A stretch of 64,000 bases of DNA from the NCBI RefSeq assembly GCF_000524195.1, contig NW_020170417.1, forward strand, positions 623,418-687,417. The letters are read 5' to 3'. Origin of the DNA: Echinococcus granulosus. Lineage: Eukaryota; Platyhelminthes; Cestoda; Cyclophyllidea; Taeniidae. Below are positions 47,501 through 59,549 of this stretch, piece by piece. The position numbers and the translations under genes are program-made. The notes below the pieces were generated by a model that was not told the DNA's origin, searched no databases, and was given only the letters and a program-made list of their open reading frames with translations. How positions within the stretch are numbered: the first letter of the stretch is position 1; each line of letters opens with the position of its first letter.

Positions 47501-50500
47501 CTAATGGGCCGCTCCGCGGCTCTGCCAATTATGTAGTGGTCACGTGTCGATAGTGAGGTCGTGATCTCTTTGATTATCCCAATTATGAACTCAGCGGGAC
47601 CCGTACTCGCGCATATTGGCAGCTGTTTACAACACGATGACACCAGTGTGGGGGTCGATTCAAGGAAAACTGTGCTCCTCGTTCTCCATTAATCATGACA
47701 ATAGCATTCAAGAGTGTCAGTACAATTGAACACCCATTTGCCATCACAGTAGGGCGATTCCCAACCACACACGTAGCGGTGAGACTTTTGCACTGTAATG
47801 AGCTCCTCTGTTAGCGTATTGCTGAAGGCTGGATGAAGTACTTTAGGCCTCCCCTAAGATGTTATCACGTACCTGAGTCCAGGTGGAGGAGGTTTGGCAA
47901 TCTGACAAAGCAAATGCCACAACACCAACGTGGTGACTGAAACCTGTGAGGACTAAGTATTCTGCGCAGTTCTGTGAGCGGCTGCAGCAGGCATCCTGTC
48001 ACAGAAAAGGTGACTGAAAACAAAACCCCTTTAATTTAGTCCATATCGAAAGGTGACTGTGACGTTTTTCTTGCTCTCTCTCCTCTCCTCACTTAACTGT
48101 TGGCGATGGCCACAAAACCTTGCAAAATAAAATCGCGTCATCTAGTGAAATTTCCTTCAATACCTGCGGCTTCTTTTGCAGCAACTTTACTTAGAGAAAA
48201 ATTTGACTTTATTTCTAAGGCCATCAACGTTAGAGAGCTTAGTATTTGACCGATGATTTGGCAAACACTTGATGTAACTGATGAAATCCACACGAAATGG
48301 GTCAATCTACCAGCGTTTCCGTTTCCGTTCTCATTGCTTCTCATCATCCTCCACAAATATGCATCACGTTGAGGAGGGGCCTCCTCTTTCAATAATGCCC
48401 TATTGTGCGTCACTGCTGACATGGTACTAGCCCTGAACACCCTTAAATCCTTTTTAAAGTGCCTGATAAAATTATTTATCGACATCCTCCTCAACTGGAA
48501 GGCAAAAGTCGAGAAAGCTTCAAAGCAAATGGTACTGTTTGATGGTTGATTGACTTATAGTGAGCGGTGGCTTTTATCCATTTTTATTACAACTTTCGTT
48601 ATGCGAATGAATGGACCCTGGACTTGCCCCCAAACAATTCACCCCGCAGGCTGGAGACGATGTTTTTCGTCAGGCATTGTGAACGTGATAAAAGCCAAAC
48701 AAAAGCTGCAACTTATCGAAACAAAAAAGAATTGTTACAACTCGAAGGTGGGCAAAAACCAGCTAGGACTGGCAAATAGGTGGGACAAAAGTCCTCTTCT
48801 CCCAAAACACTTCGCAGCTCATACCACCTCAAAGCTTACCCGTGGGACAACCTCATACTGCATTGGGGGATGGGGTGAAGGGGGGTTGGTGGTGATGCAG
48901 CTTCACCTTAACCTCATCCTCATTCGCCGCATTCCTCTGATGTAATTCCTCCTAGTAATGGAGATCGTCTTCCTTTTGGCAATGGTGTCAGACAACCACG
49001 GAATAAATTAGACAGTTTAATAACAAGAGTGAAGTAGAATCGGAGGTGCTTTATAAGATAGGAATTTCGCAGTTGCCTTGTGTCTCGTCGGAAAGGAACT
49101 AAAGATTTTGAAGTCGCCCGATGACTAGTTGGATTATTGGAATGGGCAAGATGTTCAGCAAGACGAGAGATGCAGTACATGAGCTCGCCTGAGGAGCCTC
49201 TGCGATCACCTCGACCTGACTTGTTGGTTGCCTTTGCAACACGGGTGAGGGAATATGCCAAATTTCTACATGACCTACTTAGAAACGGAGGTAAAAGCCT
49301 TCTGTCTGATGTCAAGAGAGAGTGTTATTTTGGCTTAAAGAGATCCCATTGGAGGAATGGGGAGGAGGAGATGGACTAGTCATTATCCCCCTCCCACGGG
49401 TGTTGACTTGCGATGATAAGATCTGTTTCCGATTTGTTTAATGGTCCTGGCTTTGAATTGAATGGACGCATGGATGAATACAGAATGGATGGATGTGTGG
49501 GCGGGTGGTGAATAGATGGAAGGATGAATACAGGATAGATGGGAGAATGAATGTGGGATGGATGAAAGCATAAATAGATAAATGGGTAAACGAAGTGTAT
49601 TATTGCATGCCCTGGAGTTGGAACGACTTATATCTTACCGAGTAGGCAATTTTCCATCGCATTTGTTGATTTGCCTTTAGTACATGAAAAATCCTATCCT
49701 TCTTAAGACACTTACTTGTTAATAGTAAGAGGGTTTCCCGTTGTTTAAGAATAGGATGCCTTCCACACCTTTGAATGATTTGTCACCATTTCTGGGTGAG
49801 ATTTTCCGCTCCTGCACCTTCTTTAGATGCCCAGCAACGGATTTGACGAGAAACTTTCGTAACTTTGATACTAAATCCAACTTATCTTGTAAAGCCGCCA
49901 GCCTCGAATCCTAGGCACTAGGTTCGTCAACTTGGCGCTTTATGAAATGAGGACTCAAAAGGTAGAACCCACAGTAAAGAGTAGCATATGGATGGAATAC
50001 CACATTTCCTACAAAAAAGTCGTACACTTTGTCCACATCTCTCCAGGCTACTGCGGAAACCGCTTGAACCCTTTTTAGGGGATCCTCAAGTGGCAACCCA
50101 CCCCTTTCTGCACCTGCTTATTTGGGAGGTAAGTTAGGAGTAAACCCCTCTAACGAAGGTTTTAAATAGTAAGGTCGGTGGAGGGAATGCAAGACCCGGT
50201 CAGATCTTAGAAGGGATCGTCCAGTACCGAAGTATACCTGCTGATGCATATCCAATCCGAAGGGCGGAGTTGTGAATTATTAATTGACCAGCATTACTTT
50301 GAGAGGGCAAAATAAACCCATGAAAAAATTAGGAATTTATGGCCTGATTTTTTGTTTCAAATTCCATAATAATCTCGTCTTTACCCATTCGCCTTTTCCA
50401 TAAAGCTCATCTCTTCAAACACAGTGCTGGCCAATCAGTGAGGCTGTAAATTTGTGTGATTTTTAATTTCGGTACCATTTTTAACCAAATTAGTCGAACA

Positions 50501-52846
50501 TACTTTGGAGTAAATAGATAAATTTGCCTATTTTTTAGGTTAAATTAAATTACGGATTGTATTTTGTCAACAAGGTTTCGTAGGGGCTAAATATCTTCAA
50601 AGGCCAAAGGCCTTCCAAAGTACTTTACAATTACTTTATTTTCCTTTTTCAAACTCAAGGAATGCAACTTCCCCTCTCTTATTAATTGCCGGTTGAAGGA
50701 TAAAAACGTGGAGCCTGGGCGACAGATTCTAATTTGTTGATCACATGATGGAAGTATTTTGGGTCATCCTTTTATTTATTATTTGATTGAAAAGCTTAAA
50801 GTTGGGAGAGAAATCGGTTCTTCGTGTACTTATCCCTGCTTCCATGGCAAAAGGACGGACTACATTCACTTTTTACCCGATCGCAACATCTGATGTGATA
50901 ATATGAATTCCCATATAAATACGAGGTGGGTGGATAACTAGATGGAAGAACAGGTAGACTGATGGATGCCTGCGATGGTGGATGGAAATGTCTGGGTGAA
51001 GTGATGGATAGATGGAAAAGGGGGTGATTAAGAAGTCGTGATGTATCTACTGCTTCAACTACGATCAAAAGGTGTTCTTAGAAACTTCATCAAATCCCTC
51101 GGACCTGGCCAGCCAGTTCAACCTCTAGCTGAAATGGCTGTAGAATCAGCAAAATAAATTGACTCAAATCTCTTTAATGCCAACAAATTTGACCTCTGGA
51201 GACATTCTTGGCAAGTGAAAATTTATTATTAACATAAAAGCGACGCATTTCTGCTCAAATTTGGGTGGAGTGTGACAGCTCTGCTCTCCGTTGAGAGTTG
51301 ATGAATTGGACTGCTTGTCCAAATCGTAAATCCCCTCCGCAGTTTATCCACCCTCACTTATTGGTTTCATCACATTGCGTCAGCGTCTCAGCTGGATTCC
51401 CAGTTAAGACATTCTAGAACCAACTGTTTGGTAATGAAAGCAATGATTGAAGCCTTCTGTCCGGATCGAAAAGCCAAAACCGCGTTTTAGATAAACCGCT
51501 TCGCTGAACGCGTACATGCCTCATTAATTTTCACATTCCAATCTCTTGGCCATAAGTTATGGCACGCTCAACTTTGCTTCAAATGGGTTAGTTCTTTCAA
51601 CTTTGCCTCTCTATCGCATGTCATCAGTCTGTAATTATTAGTTTTTTGTGAATGACAGCTGACCAAATGACAAGTCACTTTTTGAAATTAAGTTGTCCAG
51701 CCCACCTACCAGTTTGTCCCCACGAGGGATTTCTTGGTGTCGCTCATCACAGTCATCAGGAGCAACATCAGTACCTCCATAATCGCTGCCACCATCAAAC
51801 TCATGAAGTTGGTCCGATAGCCAAAATACCACCAATCTGTCAATACGATGCTCGTGTCACTGTGACCCCCACCACTCCCCCTATTTTGAACCCTCCGTAT
51901 CACAAAGTGGCGGCTGCTACTGTTTGGCATTATTTTAACCTGTCCGCTTTACCAACTCTGGCTTCAAGGCGATAGAAGCGAAATTCCTGTAAACTCAGTC
52001 GTGTCGGAGTTGAAGGGTAACGCGATTGCGGGATATTCCACTGAGAAAAGCCAAGAAGAACTTATATGCCTCTCACAAATTATTTTTTAAGCCTGAGTGT
52101 TCTAAATTAGACATTTTCTCATCAAATAATGCACATAAAGTCGACGGAACTGTGCGAAGTCGTCACTGAAAACGTGCACAAATCCAGCGTATTTTGATTT
52201 TGACGCTAGACAGCTCTTCTTGCCGCCCATGGACTCCTGAAACATTGAAAAGACAAATCAAACCCTCAACTAACGTTAAACAATTTTCATATCCTAGCTT
52301 TTGTTATCCAACGGAATGCAGTTCCTTCGAGACTATTAGTGTTTTTCTCACCGAAACAACTTCCGGTTACAAGAATTTAATCCAGATTGTTACCACCACA
52401 ATTCCTTCTCTTTAACTTGGCCAAGAAGATGCCAAATTTATCTCCAAGTTGGTCATTCCTAACATTAGAATGTTCGCAAATACTTTAACTTTACCCTAAT
52501 CATCATTCTGACACTTTGTGCCAAGAAGTGGAAGCTAGAAATCCTTCCAGCTTATTGATTTTCCCCTCAAAACCACACATAAATCGGCCATGTTTTGAAT
52601 GTTAGCAAAAAGGTGTCCAATTCTTAAGGATTACTGACTTTTCTCCTTCCAGGGACCGGCGATGCAACTGAGGCTGCGAAATTCATCCAACAACGCTTTG
52701 AAGCCCTTAACAGATGCAAAACGAAGCGAGTGTTCACGCAGGTCATGTGTGTCCAATCAGACGTCGAGGCCATCCACCAACTTGTCGACAAGGTGATCCA
52801 ACTCACCGCAAAGCCATCGTCGCCACAATCGAAAAAGTCTGGATAA
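44554..52846 (+). CDS. Divergent heterotrimeric G-protein alpha subunit, probable pseudo-GTPase
   Basis: Exons: 44554-44686, 44718-44760, 44793-44934, 44972-45126, 45157-45285, 45358-45487, 46592-46748, 52653-52846 (stop TAA), 360 residues, the normal G-alpha length. All joins are GT-AG, in phase and nearly gap-free against canonical G-alpha. Colinear landmarks: DNQLSEDKKRQ before beta1 (IVILG); the helical domain (VSPKVISALRNIW, TTYFFSELERM); FLPSNEDIL; KWVQFFEDVDAIIF; VFLILNKFDLF; TCFPEYRG; EAAKFIQQRFEALN. The guanine-binding NKxD survives (Asn274-Asp277), but the others are degraded. G1 reads GNEFSGRNT (residues 45-53), with Lys replaced by Arg51. The switch I Arg is Lys182 and its Mg-binding Thr is Asn185. 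DVGGQ is RVAMT (204-208), removing the catalytic Gln. TCAT is MCVQ (328-331). There is no Gly2 for myristoylation, but Cys6 and Cys10 could be palmitoylated. The receptor-contact tail is replaced by a Ser/Lys-rich end. Catalytic inactivity is inferred. Confidence 0.85.
46279..46533 (+). other. Possible alternative exon in intron 6 of the G-alpha-like gene
   Basis: An open frame ends at a good donor (GAG|GTATTT at 46533) and has plausible acceptors at 46316 and 46356. Its last residues (LPTNETLNPE) would run in frame into the next exon. Including it would insert roughly 60-75 residues where canonical G-alpha has none. Direct splicing of exon 6 to exon 7 aligns without gaps and is phase-matched, so I left it out of the main model. 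Confidence 0.25.
49440..49590 (+). repeat. Degenerate ATGG/GGAT tetranucleotide tract
   Basis: Repeated GGATG, ATGGATGG, GAATACAG and ATAGATGG words over about 150 bp in the last intron of the G-alpha-like gene. The tract is imperfect and non-coding. Confidence 0.65.
50930..51025 (+). repeat. Degenerate ATGG/GGAT tetranucleotide tract
   Basis: The same simple-repeat class as at 49440-49590, with TGGATG, TGATGGATAG and GATGGTGGATGG words, in the same intron. Confidence 0.6.
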
Positions 52847-55800
52847 TTTTTTTATTCTATATGAAGCTAATTGGTGGTCAGATTCTATGGAATTATGGAT
52901 GGTGATAACTCTCGAGGGTCAATTTTTATGGCAATAAGCATTAGAGAATGTGAGAGGGTAGTCGTAACATGAAGTGTTCGGAAAAATGATTGCCACTAGT
53001 CCCTTCATTTTGCTGGTTAAAAGTGGCAATATATAAAATATTCAGTTGGAAAAGGTTTGGCTAATGCCTTGAGCAAACAGCTATTTCAAAAGATCACTTC
53101 TTCTGAGGCTTGGCAATTGCAGAACTAGGAGACCCAAGTTGAGCTCAAGTGGACTTTTCTGGAGGTTGCCCAACCTCAAAGTAGGCGTGAATTAGCTTGG
53201 CAGGACATTGAAGCCTCCTGATGGGACTCCACTCCATGAATCACATGACATGGATGAATCAGTTAGCTTTACTTGGAGAGAAAAGAAGGTACACTTACGT
53301 GTCTAATCTCGTCTCAGTTTATACGCTTGTTTGAGTAAATTGGGAAGAGATTGTGCAATGACCCGACTCCATCAACCACCTCAATGTGTTGGCTTGGCAT
53401 TGTATCCGTCGGAATACTTGAGAATTCCTCTCCAATGACATATAGTCTGGTTAAGATATTCGCTTTGTCTCTGCAACCCTGGATTGGTTTACTCTAGCCA
53501 CCTCCGTTTCCACCTCACTTTTATTTTTAAAACTTTCTATTCTAATCGGGGAATACGAAGGATGGGGAAGAATCAGCACCGCCTTACCCCTTTTACAGGT
53601 GAGTTGCGTGGCGTCATGGGCTCCTACGTTGTGATGTCCTGCTAGGTTGACTTATTTAGGATTTGTTAAATGTTTCGGGTCACTTCTCCGGAAAGATTCC
53701 GTTACCATGTGCCTTTACGTTGAATCGATCCGCATCAGGTAGGTGGATCGCGAGTGAAATCGTATTCTGACCCACAAAAAGTGATCAGCAGTCCACGATG
53801 TGCCCATAAGGAGAAAAATTGTTTGGGATTGGAGTAGTGAGTGTTCACGAACGGCATGCGTGGATTAATAAGTAGATCCTTTGGAAATGCCCAATGGCAT
53901 TGTTAATCGCTTGACAAGCATTGCTATCTCCATCCACATGGCAATCGGGTAGGAAATCAACGAGTTGTTTCAATGTTCTTAAATCAAGTGAAGAGCGACT
54001 TGACGGCTTTCGATGGTCGTTGTCATCTGTTAATGCCTGTGAGTGAGATCTATTTGTCTGGCTTCTGCGATGTTCATTTCCCAATGTTTTTGATGCAAAC
54101 AAGCTGTTTCAACATTTGCAATTAATCTCGAAGTAATCACTCTTGATTAGGAATAGACGACCTTCCTGAACGTGAGGTGCCTGCTTTTGGGTGATTTGTC
54201 ACCGCAACTAGAATGAAAATTCTGCCAGCGCACCATCTTCAAATGCTTCCCAGTTTCTGCAGTCCCGAAACCAAGTCAAATTCGGTGCATAAGGCAGGCA
54301 AGCTTGAATTGCCACCACCGGGTTCGAGCAAAATTTGTTGAAGTGAGGGCATACAAAGTAAGCGAGAGCAGAAAGGGTGCCATCACTCGTACACCAACAC
54401 ATTTTCCTCCACCATTCCAGATGGAATTATGCTTACATGACCATCTAAAGCTCAAAACTCCTTACATCTTGACATCTGGGATTAATTAGGACCATCTGTT
54501 CTCCAAACCGTAACTTCGCCATTTCTCTAAAGTCTTTTGTACGCATTAGCGCAGAAATTGCGCTTGACAGACGCGGCACCCGCGGAGGACAAATTTGTCC
54601 ACGATTATTCAGGCTCTTAAACACGAGGCTCGCCAAGTGAACATGGAATAGACGTCAAACTGCAGAGCGAGTGAGACACATTAAATGCGCCACTTTACTA
54701 AGAGAAGTCAATTTATTTTAGCCCATTCTAAGACGTGCTACATCTACTGGAAATAATTTCCTTAATTAAAAAACAAAGAAATTTTCCAGGAAATTATCTG
54801 GAAATCCCGCAGTATACACCAATATCTGTCTAGCAAGTCAGCTGTTCCTACAGATTAGTGTAATATTGCCTCCTTTGAGGTGGAGGGGACCGTTAATCCT
54901 CCGCCCCAAACCACCACAAGGGTGGAGGAATAGCGTTTCCTCATAAATTGAGTGTCCCAGTCAAAAGATATGTGCCAAAACTGCAGTCACTTCCGGCAGG
55001 TTAAAATCCCAGGGAAGGAATAGAACTCTTGCGCAGAATCACCAGTAGCTTGTCAGAACTCCACTGATGTGACTAGCGCAGAGTGCTACGAAGCTTCCAA
55101 TCTACCACAGCCACGATTGGGAGGAAATTTGAAAGGACTTTGGATGAATGGATGAATAGATGGATAAAAGATGGGAGGCTGCAGTTCAAAGGAAACAAGA
55201 GATCCATCGTCTAAATCTCCCTTAGATGTGATGACGAATTCCACCTACCTTTACTATTTCAACAGCATTGGGTTGCTCGAACCAAATCTGCAGAGCGCGG
55301 TACTATGTGTAAATGGCTGGATGGATAAATTCCAGAACATTTATTAAATGAGTGAGAACAGCTTGATAGAAGTGCATTCCATGATGTGTCGGGGGAGGAA
55401 AACGAGTAAATCAGGAAAGAATGTAATTTTTTCCGTGAACTTGAAAACCTGCACAGGAATGACGTGCTACCAAGCTTCGCTGGATCCAAATGCGCTACTG
55501 AAATGTTTAAGTAGCACACCTAAATATTTGCCCATGGGAATTCGATCAAGTGATAGGCTTGTAAGATTATAAATAAATGAATAATAAGTGACTTAGTGAC
55601 TTATGTCCAAGGATAGCATTTTACTTTACGATGACAGGACGAGTGTCTGGCACAGGCAAGTGTGTTGCTTTGTCAGTTGCTTAGACCATTCACAACCATC
55701 TGCCCCACAACCTTGAAGCAGTAATCCCTAGTTTATACAAATCCGCATATCTTGTGTGCGATTGAGTGTGCACCCAAAGCGCTATCTATTGTCACACAAG

Positions 55801-56531
55801 CAAGAAATAATGTCTGGCCTTCCACAGTTCTTACCACATGATAGAAGACCGTTCCTTCCTTTTCGGTGCATTTCACCCACAAGCACTACACTTGCCATTC
55901 TGTTAAGCGTCACTTTTTAGTGTTTCCCAATAAACTGCAACATATCGTCCACTGACTCAAGCCATGTAAATTCTTTAGGTGAAATATCAAACCCGATACG
56001 ATTAATCCTCGAAAATCGTTGCATTTTAACCTCCTGTCTGAGATCAAAATTCGCACTGGTACCTCACGTAGGTTTCCATTTTTAACCTAGAAGACGTTAT
56101 TTTTTTCTGTAAAAAGACGGGTCTAATCTACCATCTGCAAGCGTCTCCTCATCCACCATCACCTACTTCCGGTAATCAGCAGGACTACTACTTTCAAATG
56201 GCAAAAGTAATTGCTGTAATTATTCCTAAATCAAAATGTGTTTCCTCTTTGGACCACCGGCAGAAACAAGACTGAATGTTCCCATATTTTTCCCGGTGAA
56301 AGATAACAACACAGACTCGCGCTCATGACTGGAAGACAGAGAAGACATGAATGATTGAAAATAAGGCAAAGAGGAGGCAGGGAAAGGGAAGGGAATGGGT
56401 GGTCAATCAAACTGCCGGACAATTCTCAATTCAGCTACATCCATTTTCACGAGCGAGTCGCAAAAAATCGCCATCCTAGAAGGTCTGTACAACCAATAGA
56501 TAGAAGAGGGGGAGAGGTAGTCCAACGGTGA
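52847..56531. other. Intergenic between the G-alpha-like gene and kinesin-14 (convergent)
   Basis: About 3.7 kb lies between two convergent genes and must hold both 3' UTRs. No exon, tRNA or other RNA gene was recognised on either strand. A short GGAT-type simple repeat is at 55135-55175. Open frames of 60-90 codons here show no family signature. Confidence 0.4.
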
Positions 56532-59500
56532 TTAGGATCTGGGTGTCAGGTTGGACACCAAAATTCGGCTATTCTTTGCCGGTCGACCAAGCGAAACTTG
56601 CATCGCTCGTTGAGCGAATTCAAGAGCCTTCAACGTGCGGTCTAAATGCTTTTGCTCTGGTGATGCTGTTACAATAAGTACGCATTTAGCCTGTCCCCCC
56701 AGGCATGGTTTGAGCAGGTGGGTTAGTTTGGAGTCCCGGTAAGGAATAGCCAATCCAGTAGAGGCGCATTGACCCGATTTCCGGCGTAGCGTCTCAAACA
56801 CTCGTGCTAGGGTCACAAGAGATCGATTAATGTACCCCGTCTCCATATGGAGCGTCTCGTCGGCTTCTATGCGTTCCGCGGACTCTGAACCGGCTAGGTC
56901 GCACAGCACGAGAGAGGAGGTTCTACGCTGATTGTCCAGCGTACTGACCAGAGTGAGATGCATTCGGATGATGAGATGGGAGCGCGAGGACTCACTGTTC
57001 AACCGGGTGGAGCTCACCTTGCGTCGAACGTAGCCCTTCTCGATCCAATGCATCGTCTCCTGCTCTGATGTTGTGATCTTCTCTTCCGCATTCACCAATC
57101 GCACATCAGATCCGTTATCGCAGAGCTTCACAGGGGTGATCTGTGGAGCTAGGAGGTCGTAAATCACCTCATTATGGATCTCAAACATGGCAATGTTTAT
57201 TTCAGTGCACCAGATGCCTTGAAGAGGATCACAAAGAGCAAACACTTCCGTAACAGCACGCCGGCAGATACCCGGACAATTTTTAGTTCCTTGCATAGTA
57301 TAAGTCTTCCCGCTTCCAGTAGGTCCATAGGCTAGAATACACACGTTGTAGCCGTCCACGAAGGATCCAACAATTGGCTGGATCTCTTCAAAGATGTCTG
57401 CTTGATTAGCATTCTCCTGAAAGACTCGATTGAATGCAAAGAACTCATCTCGAGCTGTATATGCCTGTGGCTGATTGTAACCGAGTTGGCGCTGATAGGC
57501 CACAGAAATGGGGATGGATTTCCCACAGACGAAAATCTTATCCATTGCACAGAATTCAAAGGGAGACTCCACATCCTCGTCACATTCTTCAGATGGTCTA
57601 AAACGACTGATTACTCGGATGTTCCCGTTCACCTCCTGCAGTTGGTTATGCAATTCACGCCGAGTTTCAGTCTCCGAGATGTAAAGCATCTGTAGACGTT
57701 GGTGATCAAATTGCAGATTCTCATAGGCCTCTTTTAACTGACCATACTCAACACTCTTTTTTGCTGCAGTTTTACTTCCTGCTTCTGCTATACTCAGTTG
57801 GTTTCGTAGACTTGAATTCTCCGCGGAGACCTTTTCTGTTCGAACCCGCTGATTGGCCAGTTCTGTTCGGATTCTATCCAAATCCATTTTTAGTTGATTA
57901 TTTTGGAGAGTTAAGCCTTCACGCTCCTTGACGTTTTCATTGTAGGAAGTTTCCAGCTGCTGATTAGCTGCTTTGAGATTTTCGTTGTCACAGACAAGTC
58001 GCTTCACCTCAAGAGTTGTATTTTCCAATGCCAACTCCGTGTGTGCATGGCCCTCAAGTTTCTTCTGCAATTTGCAGCTCAGTTGCATCAAGGCCTTGAT
58101 TTGCGCCTCCTTGCTGTCACGCTCGGTTTGAAGTTTTCGGCACTTCTTGTTCAATTCCAGGTTCTCTGAAACACAGCCCTCGGAGTAGGTCTTCAAACAC
58201 TGGTGTTTCTGCAAAAGACTACTGTGACTCTGTGTTAGTGCATCAACCTGTTGTTGAAGGTTCTTCCTCTGTAGCATCAATAGCTGCATCATGCGAGCCA
58301 TTTTGAGTCGATGCTCTGCTTCTACCTCCGTCTTATTCCGCCTCTCTGGATCCAGGTCTTGAATCTGTTTCATAGAACGCAAAAGCTTTCTCATTACACA
58401 TTCCATCACTGTCTGCTTTGTCTTAAGCATCTTTATGTGATTGGAGGAGTCCAAAGGTTTCTGAGTCTGGGAATCTCCTGCAGGTTCAGTGCCTGCCAGG
58501 CTGGTATCCAGCATCGTCTCCGAGGTCGCTTCCATCTCTGCCAACTGTTCCACGACCTTTTCATCGGAAAGCTCCTGTAGCGCCTTTGGTAGCATGTAGG
58601 GCTGCGCGTCAACGGACAGTGGCTGTTGAGACATCTGGGGAGTTGGTTGATTGCAAAAATGATTGGAATTCCGTAAAAACTGAGTGGAGGGTTGTGTGCT
58701 ATTGAAGTGCTCCGGGATAGGAGGTTCAACAGGAGGAACATCATGACTTGGATAAAATCCACTCAATGCTGCCTGCACATTTCCAGGTATTTGGGATGTT
58801 TGGATACTACCTTGTCCACTGTTGTTGTACTGGTTCATTTGGCCATTTAAATCAATCTGATTAAATGAAATGCCTTGAGAAAGATTTGAATTAATGGAAA
58901 GGAACTTATTTTGATTAGCTGGTTCAGTCTCTACCGTGGGGGGGCCAGGATTCAGTTCTGGGGGTAGCCTACTAGTCGTGGAATTCACTGGCACGGAATT
59001 TATCTCCGGCTTAAGGTTTATCGTAACAGATTTTCGTGCTGGAGGATTTTGTGATTGTGGCTGCATGTCAGCCATCGTTCGTACCCCCGCCAGTGATTGG
59101 CTCTGAGATAGAATTGAAGTTCTACATTGAGCTGTTGGCTTTATGGGCTCCGATACTACTGATGCAGGCGCTGGTAGTGATGACTGCTCCTGTCCTTCCT
59201 GCTGTGTTGTTGGCTCCATGGAATACTGTTGCTGTGGTACTACAGGCATTGATTGCGATGGAATAGCATATTGTTGAGGCGCCATAGGCATCTGCCTAGG
59301 ATGCACGATTAAGGGCCTATTTTGCATCATCATCACGGGTTGCTGTATCATCATAGGCCGTTGCGGTTGCATCATCATTGGTGGTGCTGCCAGTGGCTGC
59401 CCATTTCGTGTCATTATGGCATATCTTGGCTGGCCTACCTGTGGTATTGCGCAAGTACTAACCACATGACTTGGCTGTTGTGTCATCATAACACCCTGTG

Positions 59501-59549
59501 GTTGGGTGGTCAGCATCGCCTGAGGCATGCTGCTTTGATATGCCTGCAT
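56532..59549 (-). CDS. Kinesin-14 family, C-terminal motor kinesin (KIFC-like), intronless
   Basis: A single 1005-codon ORF, ATG at 59549, stop at 56532. Residues 1 to about 330 are rich in Met, Gln and Pro and look disordered. About 375-635 is heptad-like coiled coil. The neck and motor start near 640 with NGNIRVISRFRP. Motor motifs: P-loop GPTGSGKTYTM (742-752), switch I NSESSRSH (851-858), switch II DLAGSE (884-889), then YRDSKLTHLLKPCLGG and FAQRAMQVSLG. A C-terminal motor preceded by the GN neck defines kinesin-14 (KIFC1/Ncd, KIFC2/3), minus-end-directed motors of spindles and organelle transport. Which KIFC it corresponds to is not clear. The P-loop has Pro where kinesins usually have Gln. 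The absence of introns in a gene this long contrasts with its neighbours and suggests retroposition or intron loss. Confidence 0.93.
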   Translation of the reverse strand: MQAYQSSMPQAMLTTQPQGVMMTQQPSHVVSTCAIPQVGQPRYAIMTRNGQPLAAPPMMMQPQRPMMIQQPVMMMQNRPLIVHPRQMPMAPQQYAIPSQSMPVVPQQQYSMEPTTQQEGQEQSSLPAPASVVSEPIKPTAQCRTSILSQSQSLAGVRTMADMQPQSQNPPARKSVTINLKPEINSVPVNSTTSRLPPELNPGPPTVETEPANQNKFLSINSNLSQGISFNQIDLNGQMNQYNNSGQGSIQTSQIPGNVQAALSGFYPSHDVPPVEPPIPEHFNSTQPSTQFLRNSNHFCNQPTPQMSQQPLSVDAQPYMLPKALQELSDEKVVEQLAEMEATSETMLDTSLAGTEPAGDSQTQKPLDSSNHIKMLKTKQTVMECVMRKLLRSMKQIQDLDPERRNKTEVEAEHRLKMARMMQLLMLQRKNLQQQVDALTQSHSSLLQKHQCLKTYSEGCVSENLELNKKCRKLQTERDSKEAQIKALMQLSCKLQKKLEGHAHTELALENTTLEVKRLVCDNENLKAANQQLETSYNENVKEREGLTLQNNQLKMDLDRIRTELANQRVRTEKVSAENSSLRNQLSIAEAGSKTAAKKSVEYGQLKEAYENLQFDHQRLQMLYISETETRRELHNQLQEVNGNIRVISRFRPSEECDEDVESPFEFCAMDKIFVCGKSIPISVAYQRQLGYNQPQAYTARDEFFAFNRVFQENANQADIFEEIQPIVGSFVDGYNVCILAYGPTGSGKTYTMQGTKNCPGICRRAVTEVFALCDPLQGIWCTEINIAMFEIHNEVIYDLLAPQITPVKLCDNGSDVRLVNAEEKITTSEQETMHWIEKGYVRRKVSSTRLNSESSRSHLIIRMHLTLVSTLDNQRRTSSLVLCDLAGSESAERIEADETLHMETGYINRSLVTLARVFETLRRKSGQCASTGLAIPYRDSKLTHLLKPCLGGQAKCVLIVTASPEQKHLDRTLKALEFAQRAMQVSLGRPAKNSRILVSNLTPRS

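Larger units (their letters stand above)
46749..52652 (+). other. Large last intron (5.9 kb) of the G-alpha-like gene, repeat-rich
   Basis: No supported gene was found. Several degenerate frames of 60-190 codons occur (for example 46993-47553 plus, 48138-48494 minus, 51638-51975 both strands) without a recognised family; they look like decayed mobile-element DNA. Two degenerate ATGG/GGAT simple-repeat tracts also lie here. Confidence 0.4.

Noticed and set aside
46993..47553. 186-codon open frame in the last intron of the G-alpha-like gene
   Set aside because: It has no recognisable domain and starts at a non-ATG codon. Known G-alpha continuation is found instead at 52653.
48262..48310. Hammerhead-ribozyme-like core words (CTGATGA followed by GAAA)
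   Set aside because: The intervening bases cannot form stem II and there is no matching stem III/I, so the motif is chance.
51638..51975. Overlapping open frames on both strands, one with a hydrophobic Met/Leu-rich stretch
   Set aside because: Both strands are open over the same DNA, a sign of biased composition. No family was recognised and no splice context found.
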